Shown: positions 30,066 to 43,329 of the stretch, piece by piece
How the letters are laid out: each line of letters begins with the position of its first letter
How positions within the stretch are numbered: position 1 is the stretch's first letter
Assembly (NCBI RefSeq): GCF_030867145.1
Contig: NC_134434.1
Span: 3,472,001 to 3,536,000, forward strand
From: Opisthocomus hoazin
Taxonomy: Eukaryota; Chordata; Aves; Opisthocomiformes; Opisthocomidae
Reading direction: 5' to 3'
Length of the DNA stretch: 64,000 nt
Made by a program: the position numbers and the translations under genes
Notes under the pieces: generated by a model
Told to the model about the DNA's origin: nothing
What the model saw: the letters and a program-made list of their open reading frames with translations, nothing else
The model's database searches: none

Positions 30066-33000
30066 GTGAGTTGTCTCTTTTCTTCTCAGTTTCAGAGAAG
30101 TTTCAGAAGAGCCACCCTTTAGGTGATAAAATGTGCATATATTACGTTGTATATATTCATAACTGCCTGGATAAAGTAGAATTTAAGAAATACATTTTAA
30201 AAAAAATGCTATGATTTTTAGACGTACATTTTTAGTCTCAGCCACAGAAACTACTGAAGCTTTTAGGAACTGAGAGCTTTTTATTTATTTAATACAATAG
30301 AGTGAGAGGTTTTTAAAGCACAAGAAGAGTGTTATTTTTAGCATGTTACTACTCCAAGATCTTGTTACATAGCCTGTCACTGCAGGGTAGCAGCAAATCA
30401 GCATAACCAGGTGTCACCTTACACTTCACATGTTCCTTTGCAACTCCCTGTAAACAACAGGGCTCACGCCTGTGTCCCTGTTCGTATGTCTGCCACCATG
30501 ATCACCCATGTCACTCCTCTTCCTTTGACATCCTCCAATACCTCTAACTGGTCTGCCTGGCTACGCATAATGGTGGGTTCAGTGGAGGGAAGGAAAGGGT
30601 ATGTGATAATTTATCTGTTTACATAAGATGATTGCCTGGGTGGCCAGCCATTGAGCATATACTTCTTCTTGGCTCACATTTCCTGCCTACATGGCACTGT
30701 CAGATTAAAGGTACTGGCTCATACATTGCTTATGTACAGTCCTGCTCTAGGCATCACGTGAGGGGCAGTAGATGAAAATGCCTGATAAGCCAAACATAGC
30801 TTGAGGCTATATTTTGGCGTTTTCAGTCGAGACTTACTGTATGTTGGAAACCTTGCACTCCCAAGAAGAAAATAGATGGGGAAAGGGAATGCTTTTGCAG
30901 AATTATTCCTTAGCAGAACAGAGCAGAAACTTGCAACAGAAATACACAGTATGTTGGCTAGGAGTGCTCTTTATCAGAGCCTGTTCGGACAAGATATGAA
31001 ATAATTCCAACCTCCACATCCTACCTGGTGCTTCCCTTTCCCTGACACACTTCAGTTTCAGTTGAAGGTAATATGCATTTTTTTCTGATGATTTGTGATA
31101 TTTCAGTATTTTGGTTTGGAAAGACACGACTTAGAGTTCTCCACCTGGGATTGGGTGTCTTGTAGAATCACAGGATGCCTGGAGGCTTCTAGACAAAAGT
31201 CCTGCTTGGAGCAGGAACATTGCCAGTGTCAGATTCGGTTGGGTGTGGCTTTAAGCCAAATCTTGGAAACCTCCAAGGATAAAGAACATTTATTGAATGT
31301 TTCCCCAGGTATCTTGCTCCAGCACTCCATGACCCTGGAGAAAGATTCTCCTAAGTTTAATTTCCTTATTAACCTTTCTTCTTCTTTTTTTTTTTGTTTT
31401 AATGGCTAATTGCTGTCTGTCTCTTGAGGGTACAAAGGCAATTGCCTCCCCACTCCCTGAACCCTTTTTCACATAGATGAAAAAGGAGGTAACTGAAAGC
31501 AATTTTATTTTAATATCCTAAACATATCTACTGCCAGTATCCCATAGGGTGATACTGAGAAGTCATTTTCAGGCTTGAATGATTCCAAATCATGCAGAGT
31601 TTACCGTGTAGTCCACTCATGCATATGCAATGGCCATTTGTCCAGAGCTTTAAAATACCAGCTATCTGGGCAGCTGCTGCGTATTTGAGCTCTTAGGCAA
31701 GAGCCAAATTCCTTTTCTCCCATGCCAGAATTTCCGGACTAAAGACAACATTCATCAAAGTTAAAAGAGAGAAACAAAAACTATGATGATTGAAGATGTT
31801 TACAATGGTTTATGGTTGTTATTTAAACCTGATTCCTGTTTCTTCTCAGTGCTGTAACTCAGAGAAGTTGAGGATAGTTCTAGAGCAGAACATCATTGAT
31901 TTCCCTTTTTCCCTTTTATTGCTGTTGACACAGTAGTCACATTTTATTCACAAGGTTGCCCCAAGTGTTATGTTTACAGGAAAAATATTGGTGTAGTTGT
32001 CCTTGTACTGGCAATAATCTTTTGGGCTTTAAATTAAAAATCCTTCTATGCTAGATAAAAAGAAAATGAAAGACATTCATAAAATCACTCTTATAAATAA
32101 TGAAAAAGATTACATAAATAAACGTCTCCAGCTGCATAGGTTTACAAAAATAGAAGAGTGAATACAGAAGTGCTTCCATGAGGATATGAAAAGACTAAAA
32201 TGGGCATTTAAGAAATCTGAGATGGGCATATTAGCATACCTGGATCTACCTGTGGGTACTGAAATCTGAAGATAATGTGTTTTGGTGGTGTTGTAGTTTA
32301 ACCCGGCAGCTGGCAACTCAGCACTAGACAGACGCCCACTCACCCCTCCCCTTCTGCCCCAGCAGGGTGAGGAGGAGAAATCAACAAAAGGGGAAACTCT
32401 TAGGTTGCTATAAAGACACTTTAATATTGACAACAAATTGAATACTAATAATACTACTAATACAACTATTAATAATGATAACAACAATGATAACAATGCA
32501 TATGCAAAGTATACTATGTGCAACACAATTTTTTTCATCACCCGATGACCGATTCGCAGCCAGTCCCAAGGAGTAATCTTAGAACCCTGAAATGCTGAAT
32601 TTCCAAAAAAAATTAAAACTTCTGGGCAAGAGAGGATTCAAACTCACAAAAATGATGTGAGCCAAGTACTCTCTGCCCCTTGGCCAACCCCATTCATAAA
32701 CTGAGCATGACGCCTATAGTATGGAATACTTCCATTGGCCAGCTTGGCTATCTGTCTGGCTATGCTCCATCCCAGCTCCTGCACACCTGCTCATTAGCTG
32801 ACTATGAGAAACTGGAAAAAGCCCTTGCAGCAACAACTGAAAACATCAGTGTTACCAACATTCTTCTTCTACTAAATCCAAAACACAGCAGATACTGGGA
32901 GGAAAATTAACTCTGTCCCAGCTGAAACCAGGACAGGAGGACAGACAGCTATAGTACTAGGGTCATACTTCTGCACATTCAACAAAGGCCATATGAGCTA

Positions 33001-34342
33001 AGACAAATCAAACAGGCTCAAAAGGCATAAGAGTAGTTGTAAGACCATATTCTTGTTTTTCCCATGCTAAATATGTAACTTTCGTGAGGTGTGATAATGG
33101 TTAACAGTGAGTTCCTCTTGTTATGTGAGTCTCCACTTTCATAAAAGCACAATCATAGTTCACTTGCATAAGAAAGGGAGAATAATCCTCCCCAGAGATC
33201 TAGCTTAAACTAGGATGAACCTCTAGCTCTGAATATCCTTGAATAGATGGAAAAAACACAGTGCCAGCCCAGCATACCCAGAAACTTCTCAGTGGCCTTC
33301 TCATGAAGGCTTCAGGGGATGTAGCTGAACAAGAGGTAGCTCAAGCTGGTCCCTGATGCCTCTGCTGACTATGGGGAAGGTCTAATACTGAGGAGATAAA
33401 GGTCTTGGGATGGATTACATATGGAGGGAAGGGTCTGTAGAAGAAAGGCCTCTCTCATTGGTGCTCCATCTGTGGGCCAGTGGGTGGTAAGTTTCTCTGT
33501 ATTGTTCTTTCTCAAAGTTGTAGATGAGTTTCACATTGACAAGAGCTTCAAGAAGGTAGCATACAGAGCTAGTTTTACTGTCTACTGAGGTTGGCTGGAT
33601 TCTTCTTTATACTGCAGTAGATGTGAAGGTTTGCAAAAGATGCAGTTTGTTTTGTAACAACCATAAGCTCATTTTTTTATATGTATTTTTATTTATAGCA
33701 AGTGTGTCTGTAGGTGGAGAGAGTTAAGGAAGAAAGACAATCAGAACAATTTTTCTAACTCAAACCTGTCGTTCATTAACTGGCATGTTCTTTTCTTAAT
33801 TAAAATTTTATTAAATTCCATGACTAAACAATACTATTGTGCTGTACAATTAATAGTGCATTATAACATTACATTAAATTTTAATTTATTACTCACATAT
33901 ATATTAGTGATTTCTTTTTTCTCATATATATTTATTTATTCTTTCAAAATTAATGAATTTTAAAGCATAAATTCATCATCATTACCAAAACCAGCATCCC
34001 ATTTCAAGCAAAATAAACAAAATCAAATTGTTATTATTGCTATTATTTCTTTTGAACATATTTCTCTCCTAGAATGTTCTCGGGTATTTCACACAGGAGG
34101 AGCAAGGCTTGTGTTGTGTGGCAGGACATGGGAAAAGTTAGAAGCTTTGTATGATGCTTTAATTAGTGTGGCAGACCCCAGTATGGTAAGTATTTCCTCA
34201 CTCTGCTTTGAAAATTCACAACTTAGGTTAAATACCTTGTTCAGGTATAATGCATTTTTAAATCCAGTAAAGCATGGTACATTAAACATGACTCACTGTT
34301 AATGGTGATTTTGGTCATCCAGGTAACACACCCAACACAGTC

Positions 34343-34388
<46 letters not shown>

Positions 34389-37300
34389 AACACTGCTCAG
34401 GGTCTTCAGAATATGATGACAAAAGTATAGGTCAGAAATCCTGCTCTCTCGAGCTAATTCAAGGCAATTACTGTAAAGCAACCGAGTAGTCCTGCATTTT
34501 GAACGTCGCCAACTAGAAATGCTGGGCAGAGGATTTTGCCTGTTAATTTGGATGAAAGAGATTGAAGGTGCTTCGTTTGATCAGAGGAACTACCATCCAT
34601 TATTCACATAATTAGAGTGCTCAAGGACTGGGAGATGGGTCTAAAGATTGAATTAATTTTGAGTTTCTCCACTACTCTGGGAGAAGTCCCACCTAGAAAG
34701 GCATGGGAGCATATGAATGAGTGCCCTTTTCTTATCACCACTGGGTCACCAAGCAAGTAGACATGCAAGGCTGCCTCTGCTGCCAGTTCTTTGGAAGGTA
34801 TTTCCTTGATGCTCATGGGAAAGCTTTCCTTCTGTGACCAACAGATAGATGACTCATTTCAGGGCACAGGTGTTACTGAAGACATCATACAAATTCTATA
34901 GCCATTGCTCACCAGACCAACAAATATTTGTGTTTGACCCTTTTTTTGCAATAAGCTTCATTCATCTGCATAAATAACCATACAAGTAGTGTGTTCATGT
35001 CAGTCTGCACAGACTCAACTAGGAAAAAAGTATTAAGTTTGACTAAGGGACCTGCATTATGTTGTTGTAGTAATATAGTAAGAGAACATACTCAAGAGTT
35101 CATTCCTGTATTCCATAGCTGATAAAATCTGCATCTTTGCAGAAATTGTACAAATGTAAACTCTATTTGGATAACCTACAGCTGAACAAACCATTCCTAC
35201 CTTCCAGCTTCCCTCCATGTATATGTAAATTATCTATCAAAGCACTATTTCCTAGACTCTGTGTTCAGCAAAGCTCTACAGAGGGCTGCTTACAGAAAGA
35301 CCGTAACTTGGAGTGGTAGAAGTCACCCCCTGTGTCTATCATCTGTTTCCACTGATTATAAGAGAGGCAAAACGCAATAGGGTAGAGCTAGTTCAGCTTA
35401 CCCTTCCCATGGTGTTCGGCTTCATCTGAATTTCAGAATCCATAATTACCCATTGCTGAACTATCTTCTCTTTAGAGGCTAACAGTTTTGTGAGGATGGT
35501 AAAAGCACTTTCTTCAGATAGTAAGGTAAATTAATTTACAAGATACATAAACAGAAATGCACTTTTACATAGCAGGTATTCTTAAAAAAAGTCTTTTATT
35601 TCCTAGACATATACACCAAAGCTCATACTTCTGGATATCTCAGACATAAACTGCATTCAAGATGTAGCTAAGGAAATTCTGAATTGCTATGGCTGTGTGG
35701 ATATACTGATCAACAATGCAAGTATGAAGGTGAAGGGAGCAGTGCAGAGCATTTCATTGGAACTTGATAAAAAGATAATGGATGCCAACTATTTTGGACC
35801 TATAACATTAACCAAAGGTATTTTATTTTTTTTTCCTTTTGTTGTTGCCACTTAAAGCTTGAGATCTGAGTAAGTGGCATTACCCTGTTTAGTTTGCACT
35901 TATTTTTGGCTTCTTCACTATGATCAAAAACAATTCTGCAAAAATCAATGAACTGAAACTGAGGTGAAGAAGATCAACATGAGTGTGCCGGGGTTTGAAA
36001 ATAGATTGGTCAAGAAACATATAAGCATTTTTAAAAATGTCTGCTTATTGTATTTACATATGGTGACACCTTTATTTATGTGCTTGCTGCCTTTGTTACA
36101 AAGGCAATGGTTTTCAAAACTCCTGCAAGGATACAGACAGGCTGACAATTAAATGTGATAATAGTGCAGCCAGATCTTCGTGTAGAACCCAAATGAAGTC
36201 TAGCAGGCTCAATTTCCAGCTACTGGATTTTGTGATAGTTTTGACTGCAGTATTGAGGCAACCTTCTTTAAAGTTGTGCTATCTACACTTCAGCTGTCAT
36301 TTTTTTTCACTAAATACATCGAGGTCTTCAACTTACATGGCTCTTTCTTTTATTTCTGTTTTTTCAGCCATTCTTCCCAACATGATCTCAAGAAGAACTG
36401 GCCAAATTGTTCTAGTTAATAGTATCCAGGGAAAAATAGGAATCCCATTTCGTGCAGCTTGTAAGTTATACATGGCAAAAATGCATGACACTGATAAAAG
36501 GTTACGAAGTGTCCTAATTTGCATCCTAATTCAGCAAACTATGAATATAGTATTTTGCTGAAAATTTTTCAAATAAGTGGAACTGAAGAAGAAATAATTA
36601 AAATATTGTCTTTGAAGTAGAACTACTGCCTAAGGTACTTGAGACAAGAGGATATCACATAGGGCAGTAAGGGGTTTTTATGATCTTAGGAGACATTCAG
36701 GAAACAGCAAACTTTTAGGTCTGACATCTGTACTGGGCATATTATTAGAAACCATAAAGACACCAGGTACTGCTAGGCACTTAATGGATTTATGTGCAGG
36801 AGTTTATAACTAGATGTAGTAATTGTAATTCTGCATGGCTTTCTGAAAATTTTTGAGGTCTTTCATCCAAAGCTCCTAATGAAACTAAGCTGTCCTGAAT
36901 TATGAAGGTCTTTGCATTAATAAAGTGCAAAGTTAGTGGACAGAAAATACAGGATAGATGTATATAGACATTTTTAACTGTGACAGGAGGTCTGAGTGGA
37001 TGATGGATTCTGAATTAAAAGGTCTGTGAATCCTCAGGATTGTGACTTTACAGTTCCATGAAAGCAAAATACAGTAACAGAAACTGTAAGGAAAGCAATA
37101 GAGAAAAAAAAATCAATCCTGTCTTTATGCCTTTGTATCAATCTGTGCAGTGCCCACATCTTGAACATTGTGTGCAGTTCTGGTCCCCTATCTCAGAGAA
37201 GTATAGGAACTACAATAAAGGCTCAGAAAACAAACAACACATTGATGGGAGATCTGGAATGGTTTCCATCTAGGAAATAGCTGATTGTGTCAAGATATAT

Positions 37301-39033
37301 TGTATGTGTATGAAATCATGAGTAGTGAAAGAGGTAACAGTGATGGTTTTTACAATGCCTCTACTGATATTTGTTGCATGAAATGAAGCTGCCAGAAGCA
37401 GGAATTTCAGAACAAATGAATGGAGAAGCTTCTTTCGATTCCCGGAGCCCACCTGCCATTTTTAAGATTAGAGTATGCACCGGCTGATTTTCACTACACA
37501 CTGAATCAAATACAAGGTGGATGAGTGATTTGCAGCTCTGCTGCACTTAACATGTAGTTCTGGTTTTTGATCAAGTTTCACATGCTGTTATCCTTCTTCA
37601 ATACCATTATCAATAAAAAGGCACTAAGAGCAGTTAAAAAAGATCTTAACATTCAGCTTCTTTAACATTAGTATTAAAAACATCTTGGATTGCTGCTGCA
37701 GGGCAAAGGCCTAAGTTTACAAAAACATTCGTACTCCTGCATTCGAGAATTGGACATGTATTTCACTGCATTTTATTGATGTGTCACAAACTGCAGCAAC
37801 AGATGGTGTGGAGACTCATCTCAGTGACAGCTGTCCATCCACCAAAGAAATTTCTAAACTGTAGAGATAATAGAAGCATTATTACTTAACCTAGGACTTA
37901 AAATTTCTGATTGGGAAATCCAGACACATGCTCTTTGACACGTGTAGGGAGACTGACTGCATACCTCATGCATAATTGTCCCGCACAAATGATATTCTTT
38001 TGTTTGCTTTCAATGTCATATGATAATTTCACTGGGTGAAAAACTTCACTGTTCTTTTGCTTGTCATTCCATGCTCAATTTTCCGAAGATTCATGTTTTA
38101 TGGAGCTCTATCATGCATCTATATACATGCATTAATTTATCCAAACATTCATATGTGGAGTTTTTTTCTTTCTTTTAGATGCTGCTTCTAAGCACGCTGC
38201 TGTAGGCTTTTTTGATTGTCTTAGAGCTGAAATGGAAGAATTTGATATTTCTGTCAGCACTGTGAATCCAACCTTCATCTGTTCTTACCATCGCCAACCA
38301 GCAACTGGCAACTGGGAGGCATCTATCTGGAAATGTAAGGTTTGGTGCAGCAAGAGAAATGGTAGATAAGGCCCAGATAGCAGCATGGAGGCTTTTCCCA
38401 GGGACAAGACAGGAGCTGAGGGAAAAGAATGGAAATGAGAGAAAGGATGAACAGGTTAGGGGAGCAAAAGAAAAGAGAGATTGGAGAGATCAGATGAGCC
38501 TGGTGAAAAGAGAAGGCACATGAAAAGAAAACACATGATGTGAGAAAATAAATACACCAGGGCATGGGGAATGGAAGTATAGGAGAGCATGACAGGTGCC
38601 AAGTGGGAGTTCCACTGCACTCAAGTTGCTCCTTCTCTTAGGGACTGTGAGGATTTTACTTCAAAACTGTAGAAAGATCTTAGGGACATACTGGTGTGGG
38701 GAAGGGACTGAAAGTGTGCAGGAATTTAACTAATTTGACTGATGCACTGTGTATCTTGTCACCACCTTTCTTTCAGATCTGTCTGTCTGTCTGTAGCTCT
38801 CACTCCTCTCTATTTGATTTACAGTCTTTTTCAGAAAGATGGCATATGGTGTGCACCCTGTGGAGGTGGCAGAGGAAGTCTTCTGCACAGTGAGCAGTAA
38901 GAAGCAGGAGGTACTTATGGCCAACCCTATCCCCAGAGCAGCAGTTTATATTCGCACCTTCTTCCCTGAGTTGTTTTTTGCCATTGTTGCCTCAGGGATT
39001 AGGGAAAAGCTGAAGACAGAAGAGGAAAATTGA
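29912..39033 (+). CDS. DHRS7C: DHRS7C, dehydrogenase/reductase SDR family member 7C (SRP-35), six coding exons
   Basis: Short-chain dehydrogenase/reductase of the muscle sarcoplasmic reticulum, reported in the literature as a retinol dehydrogenase that affects calcium handling. Coding exons are 29912-30065, 34073-34185, 35607-35817, 36368-36460, 38179-38334 and 38825-39033. They join in frame to 936 nt, 311 residues, against about 312 in human as I recall. Residues 1-20 form an N-terminal hydrophobic anchor. The cofactor motif reads TDATSGLGK (about 43-51), with Asp where most SDRs have Gly; I recall the same substitution in other DHRS7C proteins. INNAS is present. The catalytic region reads NSIQGK followed by YAASK, so Ser, Tyr and Lys are all in place. 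All introns are GT-AG. A strong acceptor (TTTCCTACAG) two bases before the ATG implies an upstream noncoding exon. The poly(A) signal AATAAA is at 39119-39124. Confidence 0.97.
31163..31400 (-). mobile_element. CR1 LINE fragment in DHRS7C intron 1
   Basis: Begins with the reversed CR1 tail TAGAATCACAGGATG. It continues with the familiar antisense blocks CCTGCTTGGAGCAGGAAC, TCTTGGAAACCTCCAAGGAT and TTCCTTATTAACCTTTCTTC. Noncoding and degraded. Confidence 0.75.
32289..32935 (-). mobile_element. Solo LTR of an avian endogenous retrovirus, fossil
   Basis: A 647-bp element running TG...CA on both strands. The left end (TGTTGTAGTTTAACCC) and right end (AACTCTGTCCCAGCTG...) match, from memory, an LTR group very common in bird genomes; I am not sure whether it is classed as ERVL or ERVK. 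Read on the minus strand it has a TATA-like region, the CTCCTTGGGACTGGCTGCG block and an ATTAAA poly(A)-type signal. The flanks GGTGG and GGAGG are a plausible imperfect 5-bp target duplication. No internal retroviral sequence is present. It lies antisense in DHRS7C intron 1 and looks moderately old. Confidence 0.85.
34073..34185 (+). CDS. DHRS7C: DHRS7C coding exon 2
   Basis: Encodes [17 protein letters not shown]... through LISVADPSM, the second beta strand region of the Rossmann fold. Acceptor CTCCTAG, donor GTAAGT at 34186. Confidence 0.95.
34346..34384. repeat. (AG)n microsatellite
   Basis: About 39 bp of uninterrupted AG dinucleotides in DHRS7C intron 2. Confidence 0.98.
35607..35817 (+). 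CDS. DHRS7C: DHRS7C coding exon 3
   Basis: Encodes [26 protein letters not shown] and [12 protein letters not shown], including the INNA(S) cofactor-pocket motif. Acceptor TTCCTAG, donor GTATTT at 35818. Confidence 0.95.
36368..36460 (+). CDS. DHRS7C: DHRS7C coding exon 4
   Basis: Encodes [20 protein letters not shown] and [10 protein letters not shown], with Ser at the usual catalytic serine position. Acceptor TTTTTCAG, donor GTAAGT at 36461. The catalytic Tyr codon is split across the next junction. Confidence 0.95.
37020..37560 (+). mobile_element. Old CR1 LINE fragment in DHRS7C intron 4
   Basis: Matches the pattern of an older CR1 subfamily: CATCTTGAACATTGTGTGCAG, TTCTGGTCCCC, GAATGGTTTCCATCTAG and TGAAATCATGAGTAGTG in order. 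It is strongly degraded and may extend left to about 36850. Confidence 0.7.
38179..38334 (+). CDS. DHRS7C: DHRS7C coding exon 5
   Basis: Completes the Tyr codon and encodes [20 protein letters not shown] through NWEASIWK, including the catalytic Lys of YAASK. Acceptor TTTTAG, donor GTAAGG at 38335. Confidence 0.95.
38825..39033 (+). CDS. DHRS7C: DHRS7C coding exon 6 and stop
   Basis: Encodes [19 protein letters not shown] through the C-terminal EKLKTEEEN and stop TGA. The polypyrimidine tract is weak; the acceptor TTTACAG is fixed by frame and by homology. Confidence 0.93.
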
Positions 39034-39489
39034 TTTTGTTCCATTCTTTTCCCTGTTTTTGACTTGAAAAAAGTTGATGTTTCAAATGTCAATGGTTTCT
39101 TCTTTTCACTATGGGTACAATAAAGTAGGAGGCTTTATTAAACTTGAACCAGCCAATGTCTCACTTAGTGATTCACTGCCATTGGCACACATTCATCTGT
39201 CGGACTTCTACTCTTCTGGATCCAGTAAACAAGACAAGATGTAATTGTTTGCTTCGGAGCAACAGTATGGGACAAACTCTGCTAGGAACTGTAACACTGT
39301 TATAAGAGAGTCATTCCTGATCTAATTAGGTAGATCAAAGTTTGGGGACCTGCAGCAACTTGTCAGAATAGTCTGTCAGTGCTAGGACTGATGGGAATTT
39401 AGAGAAACAAAGAGGTGGGGTGGTAGGGATATATGGGAGACAGAGGAGTAAAAATCAGTGGAAAATTGGGTCAGAGCTAAACCAGAATG

Positions 39490-39885
39490 TCCCTCAGATG
39501 TGCTTTTTGGAAGTACTTGCAGGATATGCAAATGGCAAGCCCAGATAAGGGCTCATCTAGTTCAATAGCTCATCCACAACAGGACCCTGGAGTACCTGCT
39601 TAAAAGATGGATTATAAGAATGGGACAAAAATACGGAGATTCCCTGTATTAGACTCTCCCAGGTTCTGGTAAACTGCTACACGCTTTGAAACAGAATCTG
39701 TCTCTGCATCTTGTTAAACTACCAATTTTTCACACAAACTTTTCAAATTCCTGTTTGAAAAATTCCATCCCTGAGGAAAGGAACTAATCGTATTTAAAAA
39801 AGGCTTCCTTATGTTTACTTTAAACCTGGTGTCAGATAATATCCTCTGATACCTCCTTTTACAGGTAGAGGCAAAAATAATGGTA
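39490..39885 (-). mobile_element. Ancient CR1/L3-like LINE fragment
   Basis: Follows the antisense pattern of an old amniote LINE tail: TAAGAATGGGACAAAAATAC, TAGACTCTCCCAGGTTC, CAAATTCCTGTTTGAAAAAT and CCTGGTGTCAGATAATATCC. Noncoding relic; subfamily uncertain. Confidence 0.6.
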
Positions 39886-41399
39886 CTCAGTCCATTCACT
39901 CCCAGTCATCTGTGCCCATCATATTTTCCATGCAGTTACCTGTTTTCCAAGTTGGAGAGCCCTGGTATCTATTCACTTTGTGAGAAGTACAGATTCTTCT
40001 TCTTATTTGTATAATTTCTTGGTTTACCTTAAATTTTTTTTTTTTTTTATGATGGACAGGCCACATGTGCATGCAGCATAGAAGATAAATAAACACTTTG
40101 GATTCACAGACAGGCATACTGGTGCTTCCTGGGTTTTTCACTTCTTTTCTTCTTTTGCATGTCTTATGCAAATTCCTGAGTTTGCGATAGTTGTCTGACT
40201 GCTACTGAGCATTGAGTTCCCTTGTCCACTCTACTACATGTGGTAATTAATCATCGTGTTCAACATGAGTGTGGACATTACTCATGTCAATTGTGTAAAT
40301 TCCATATATTCTCAAAGCTCTCTCATTCCTAGTCATTCTAGGCTTCTCTTCCCCATCACATCTTCCCAGTTCATGCTGAGGATTCACCCTCTTTTTGTCT
40401 CATTCTGTGAACTGAACCAGAATATAAATAAAGCTAGTGCAAGGGTGTCCTGATCTTCAGTTTTACATCTAAGTCTTAAATTCTGCCTTCCAAACCCTCC
40501 CCTGGGCTTTCTTGTGTCCTCAGTGCTCACAAAGATCATGACCACCTGCTTTTTTGCATACACTGTCAGAATGCCTTGTTTGTAGAATACCTACAAAGGA
40601 AACACCTACTTAGAAAGCATGCAACCAAATTGCACTTGTTGCTGCAACAAGTACTGTTGCTTGTATAACTTTCAACACCAGCTGCACAATCTACCTCTTT
40701 CTGTCAGTAAGAATCACCAAACATGAAAGGAATTCTCAGTGCAAGTAAAGAAGTGGCTACCATCTTGCAGGGACATTTGTGCCTCTAATTCAGTTGCTCT
40801 GGCTTCAAGAAACATGCATGCATCTACTTCAGTCAGGGAAGCAGTTCACCACTAGTGAGAAGCAGCCAGTTCCCGCAGTACCTTCTGGGGATCCGTCTAT
40901 TTTCTGTTGTAGCCCTGGGCTTTTCTTGTTATTTGAATGACTATACCATAACTGTGAAGTCAAACATCCACTTTGTCCAAAATTTTCTTGCTCCTCACCA
41001 GAATTCTACTGCCTCAAACAAACGGGCTTTTGCTGTGGTCTCAGTTACACTTGTGTCTGTTCCTCAGCAACAGCCAAGCCCTTCACAGCTCCACAAAAAC
41101 AAGATATAGAATAACTGGATAATTGGTAATTTCATCAGAAAGGATGAGAGAATCATAGGACATCACAGCTAAACATGGATTAACATTGTCTTGCTTTGTT
41201 GTAAAGACAAATGGATTGCATATTAAAACAAGCTGAAGAATTCTGCTCCATTTTGCACTTTCTAGATATCAGCAGAAATTCTTCATTTGCTTTGAATATT
41301 TCACTTTAAAAATGTGGAACAGTGAAAAGCAGTGAGAGTGACAAAGGTAAAATAACACCTGTGGTCTATCATGAAATTTTTAAAGAACAGATGTACTTT

Positions 41400-41745
41400 A
41401 ATTTAGAACATAGAAGAAAGTTGTATCTAAACAATTTTCAAATACCTAAATTGTATTGCCAAGAGGATAGAACTAAACTCTTCTCCACTTCTGTTGTAGT
41501 AGGACAATGTGCTAAAATTACTGCAAAGGAGATTTACAAGAAAGAATTTTCTGCTAAGAATAGTTAAGCACGAAGGATAAGTTGACACAGGAATTTTAGA
41601 ATGCCTGTCTTTGGAAGCTTTAAAGAAGAGATTAATGAAACATCTGTAAAAAAGCAATGTAGCTTTAGTTTATCCTGCCTAGGGCAAAAGAAGGATTAGG
41701 TGACCTTTTAAAGGGGTCACATTTTTCTATAATTCTGTGGGTTTT
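41400..41745 (+). mobile_element. CR1 LINE 3' fragment
   Basis: Contains GAATGCCTGTCTTTGGAAGC, a TTATCCTGCCTAGGGCA-like block and the terminal TTTTCTATAATTCTGTGGG tail. An old, noncoding copy. Confidence 0.65.
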
Positions 41746-43329
41746 TCTCTTATTGAGAAAAAGGTTTCTCCACTGGTATTTCTGAAGTAATATTTTTTCC
41801 TCCAGGGAAATCTATTCTTTAATCTGAAGTTGTCTGCTTCATTTGTCCATCTGTGCCTCACTGTTTAAATACCTGTGGATAGATGTTGCATGTAAGAAAT
41901 ATTATGATAATAAAATGGAATATTATGAGGTAAGTTTATTAAGAGATATTTTCTATGGCACAGACATATTTAATCTATGTAGATTCCTTAATAATACTAA
42001 CTTATATAAATAAGGATAAAACTAGACCTGCAGATTTAGTTGTAGAAGTCATAGGAGAAAGATATTTGTCTGCAGCTCCATTAATTTTTTTAAACTTCTC
42101 ACATGCCTAAAGGGCACATAATTTTCATTTAATGTGAACTGCAGTTTCACTGTTTTAAATTTACACTTTTTTGTGCTGATATCAACTATTTCTGCATGTT
42201 GGCCAAGAAAATTGACATTGCTGGACCCAAGGACCCGTGAAGTATGGAAGAGTTTAAGAGAATGTTAATTCTCAAAGTCTTAGAAGTGAGGACACTCTTG
42301 TCTAATTTTAGACGTCTGTCCTAGATATAGCCTACCCAGACCTAACCTCCCGGGTCCCCTTCTTAAGCAGTGGAAAGAAACAGGTGCCGATCACCTGTGA
42401 TTTATCTGACATACACCTTAGGGTAACATGAATTGCATCCTAGAAGCGCATATTTCTGTCATTAACTTTCACTGGACTCCAGGTAACCAGCACAACTGGA
42501 GTTTACTGAGATGCCACATTCATCAAGCTTGCTTGGATCAAATGAACTCGAATAAACATGCCACAGTAATTGATAATTTTTTTCCTTGTTTTCAAATAAT
42601 GTAGTTCCAGGACTTACCCCAGCAGAATTACTGATGTCTAGAACCTGGAGTCAAAAGTCAAAATAAGGGCCAGAATGTGAAATCATGGGTTGCAAGTAGG
42701 GAAAAGATATCTTGCATTTCATCAAGTGAGTTCTTTCACCAGACATCCAGTAGAAGACATATACCTTCTTGAATGGTTAGCTTATGAGAAAACCTGACCA
42801 TCTGAGATATAAGAATTGATCAGGATGGGCATCCTATTACACAATTATTTAAAAGCTCTTATCCACATACAGCACTTTATATGAGTGCAAACCACTGTGA
42901 GAAACAATCCCTAGGAAAGAGCATATTGTAGAGACTACCAGTCTACATTTGTAAAGTGGAGGCTAAAAAAAAAGTTTGGGCACTTAAACCAGATGCTTTA
43001 AAGATCTTGTAGGCACCAACCAAGTGTCTTCATGGATGAGGTGGAAATTCATCAGTGATACCCAGGAGCAACATGAAAGGGGTAAAAATCTATTGTAAGG
43101 AGACAACAGTTATTATACAGAAAGAAAAGCAGAAAGTCAGATGGAACCAGGAATAATTCCTCCAACAGTGAAGTTGTTAGAAACATCTCTGTCACAAAGA
43201 AATACGTGAAACAAGTGGAAGGTGTGTTCTGGTCAAGGGACTGAGACTACTGCTACTAGAGTGGATATCAAACTCTGTAGCAACTACTTTTTTCATCTGC
43301 AGAACTAAAGGTGGCAGATTCAGAATACT

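Larger units (their letters stand above)
30066..34072 (+). other. DHRS7C intron 1
   Basis: A 4-kb intron holding a reversed CR1 fragment at 31163-31400 and a minus-strand solo LTR at 32289-32935. The remainder is AT-rich with no recognisable feature. Confidence 0.85.

Noticed and set aside
32615-32690. tRNA-like A and B box motifs inside the solo LTR
   Set aside because: The short match TTGGCCAAGGGG...GAGTTTGAATCC does not fold into a proper cloverleaf. It is probably part of the LTR's own sequence.
34346-34384. Possible CRISPR or satellite array at the AG repeat
   Set aside because: It is a plain dinucleotide microsatellite in an intron. No spaced repeats exist anywhere in the window.
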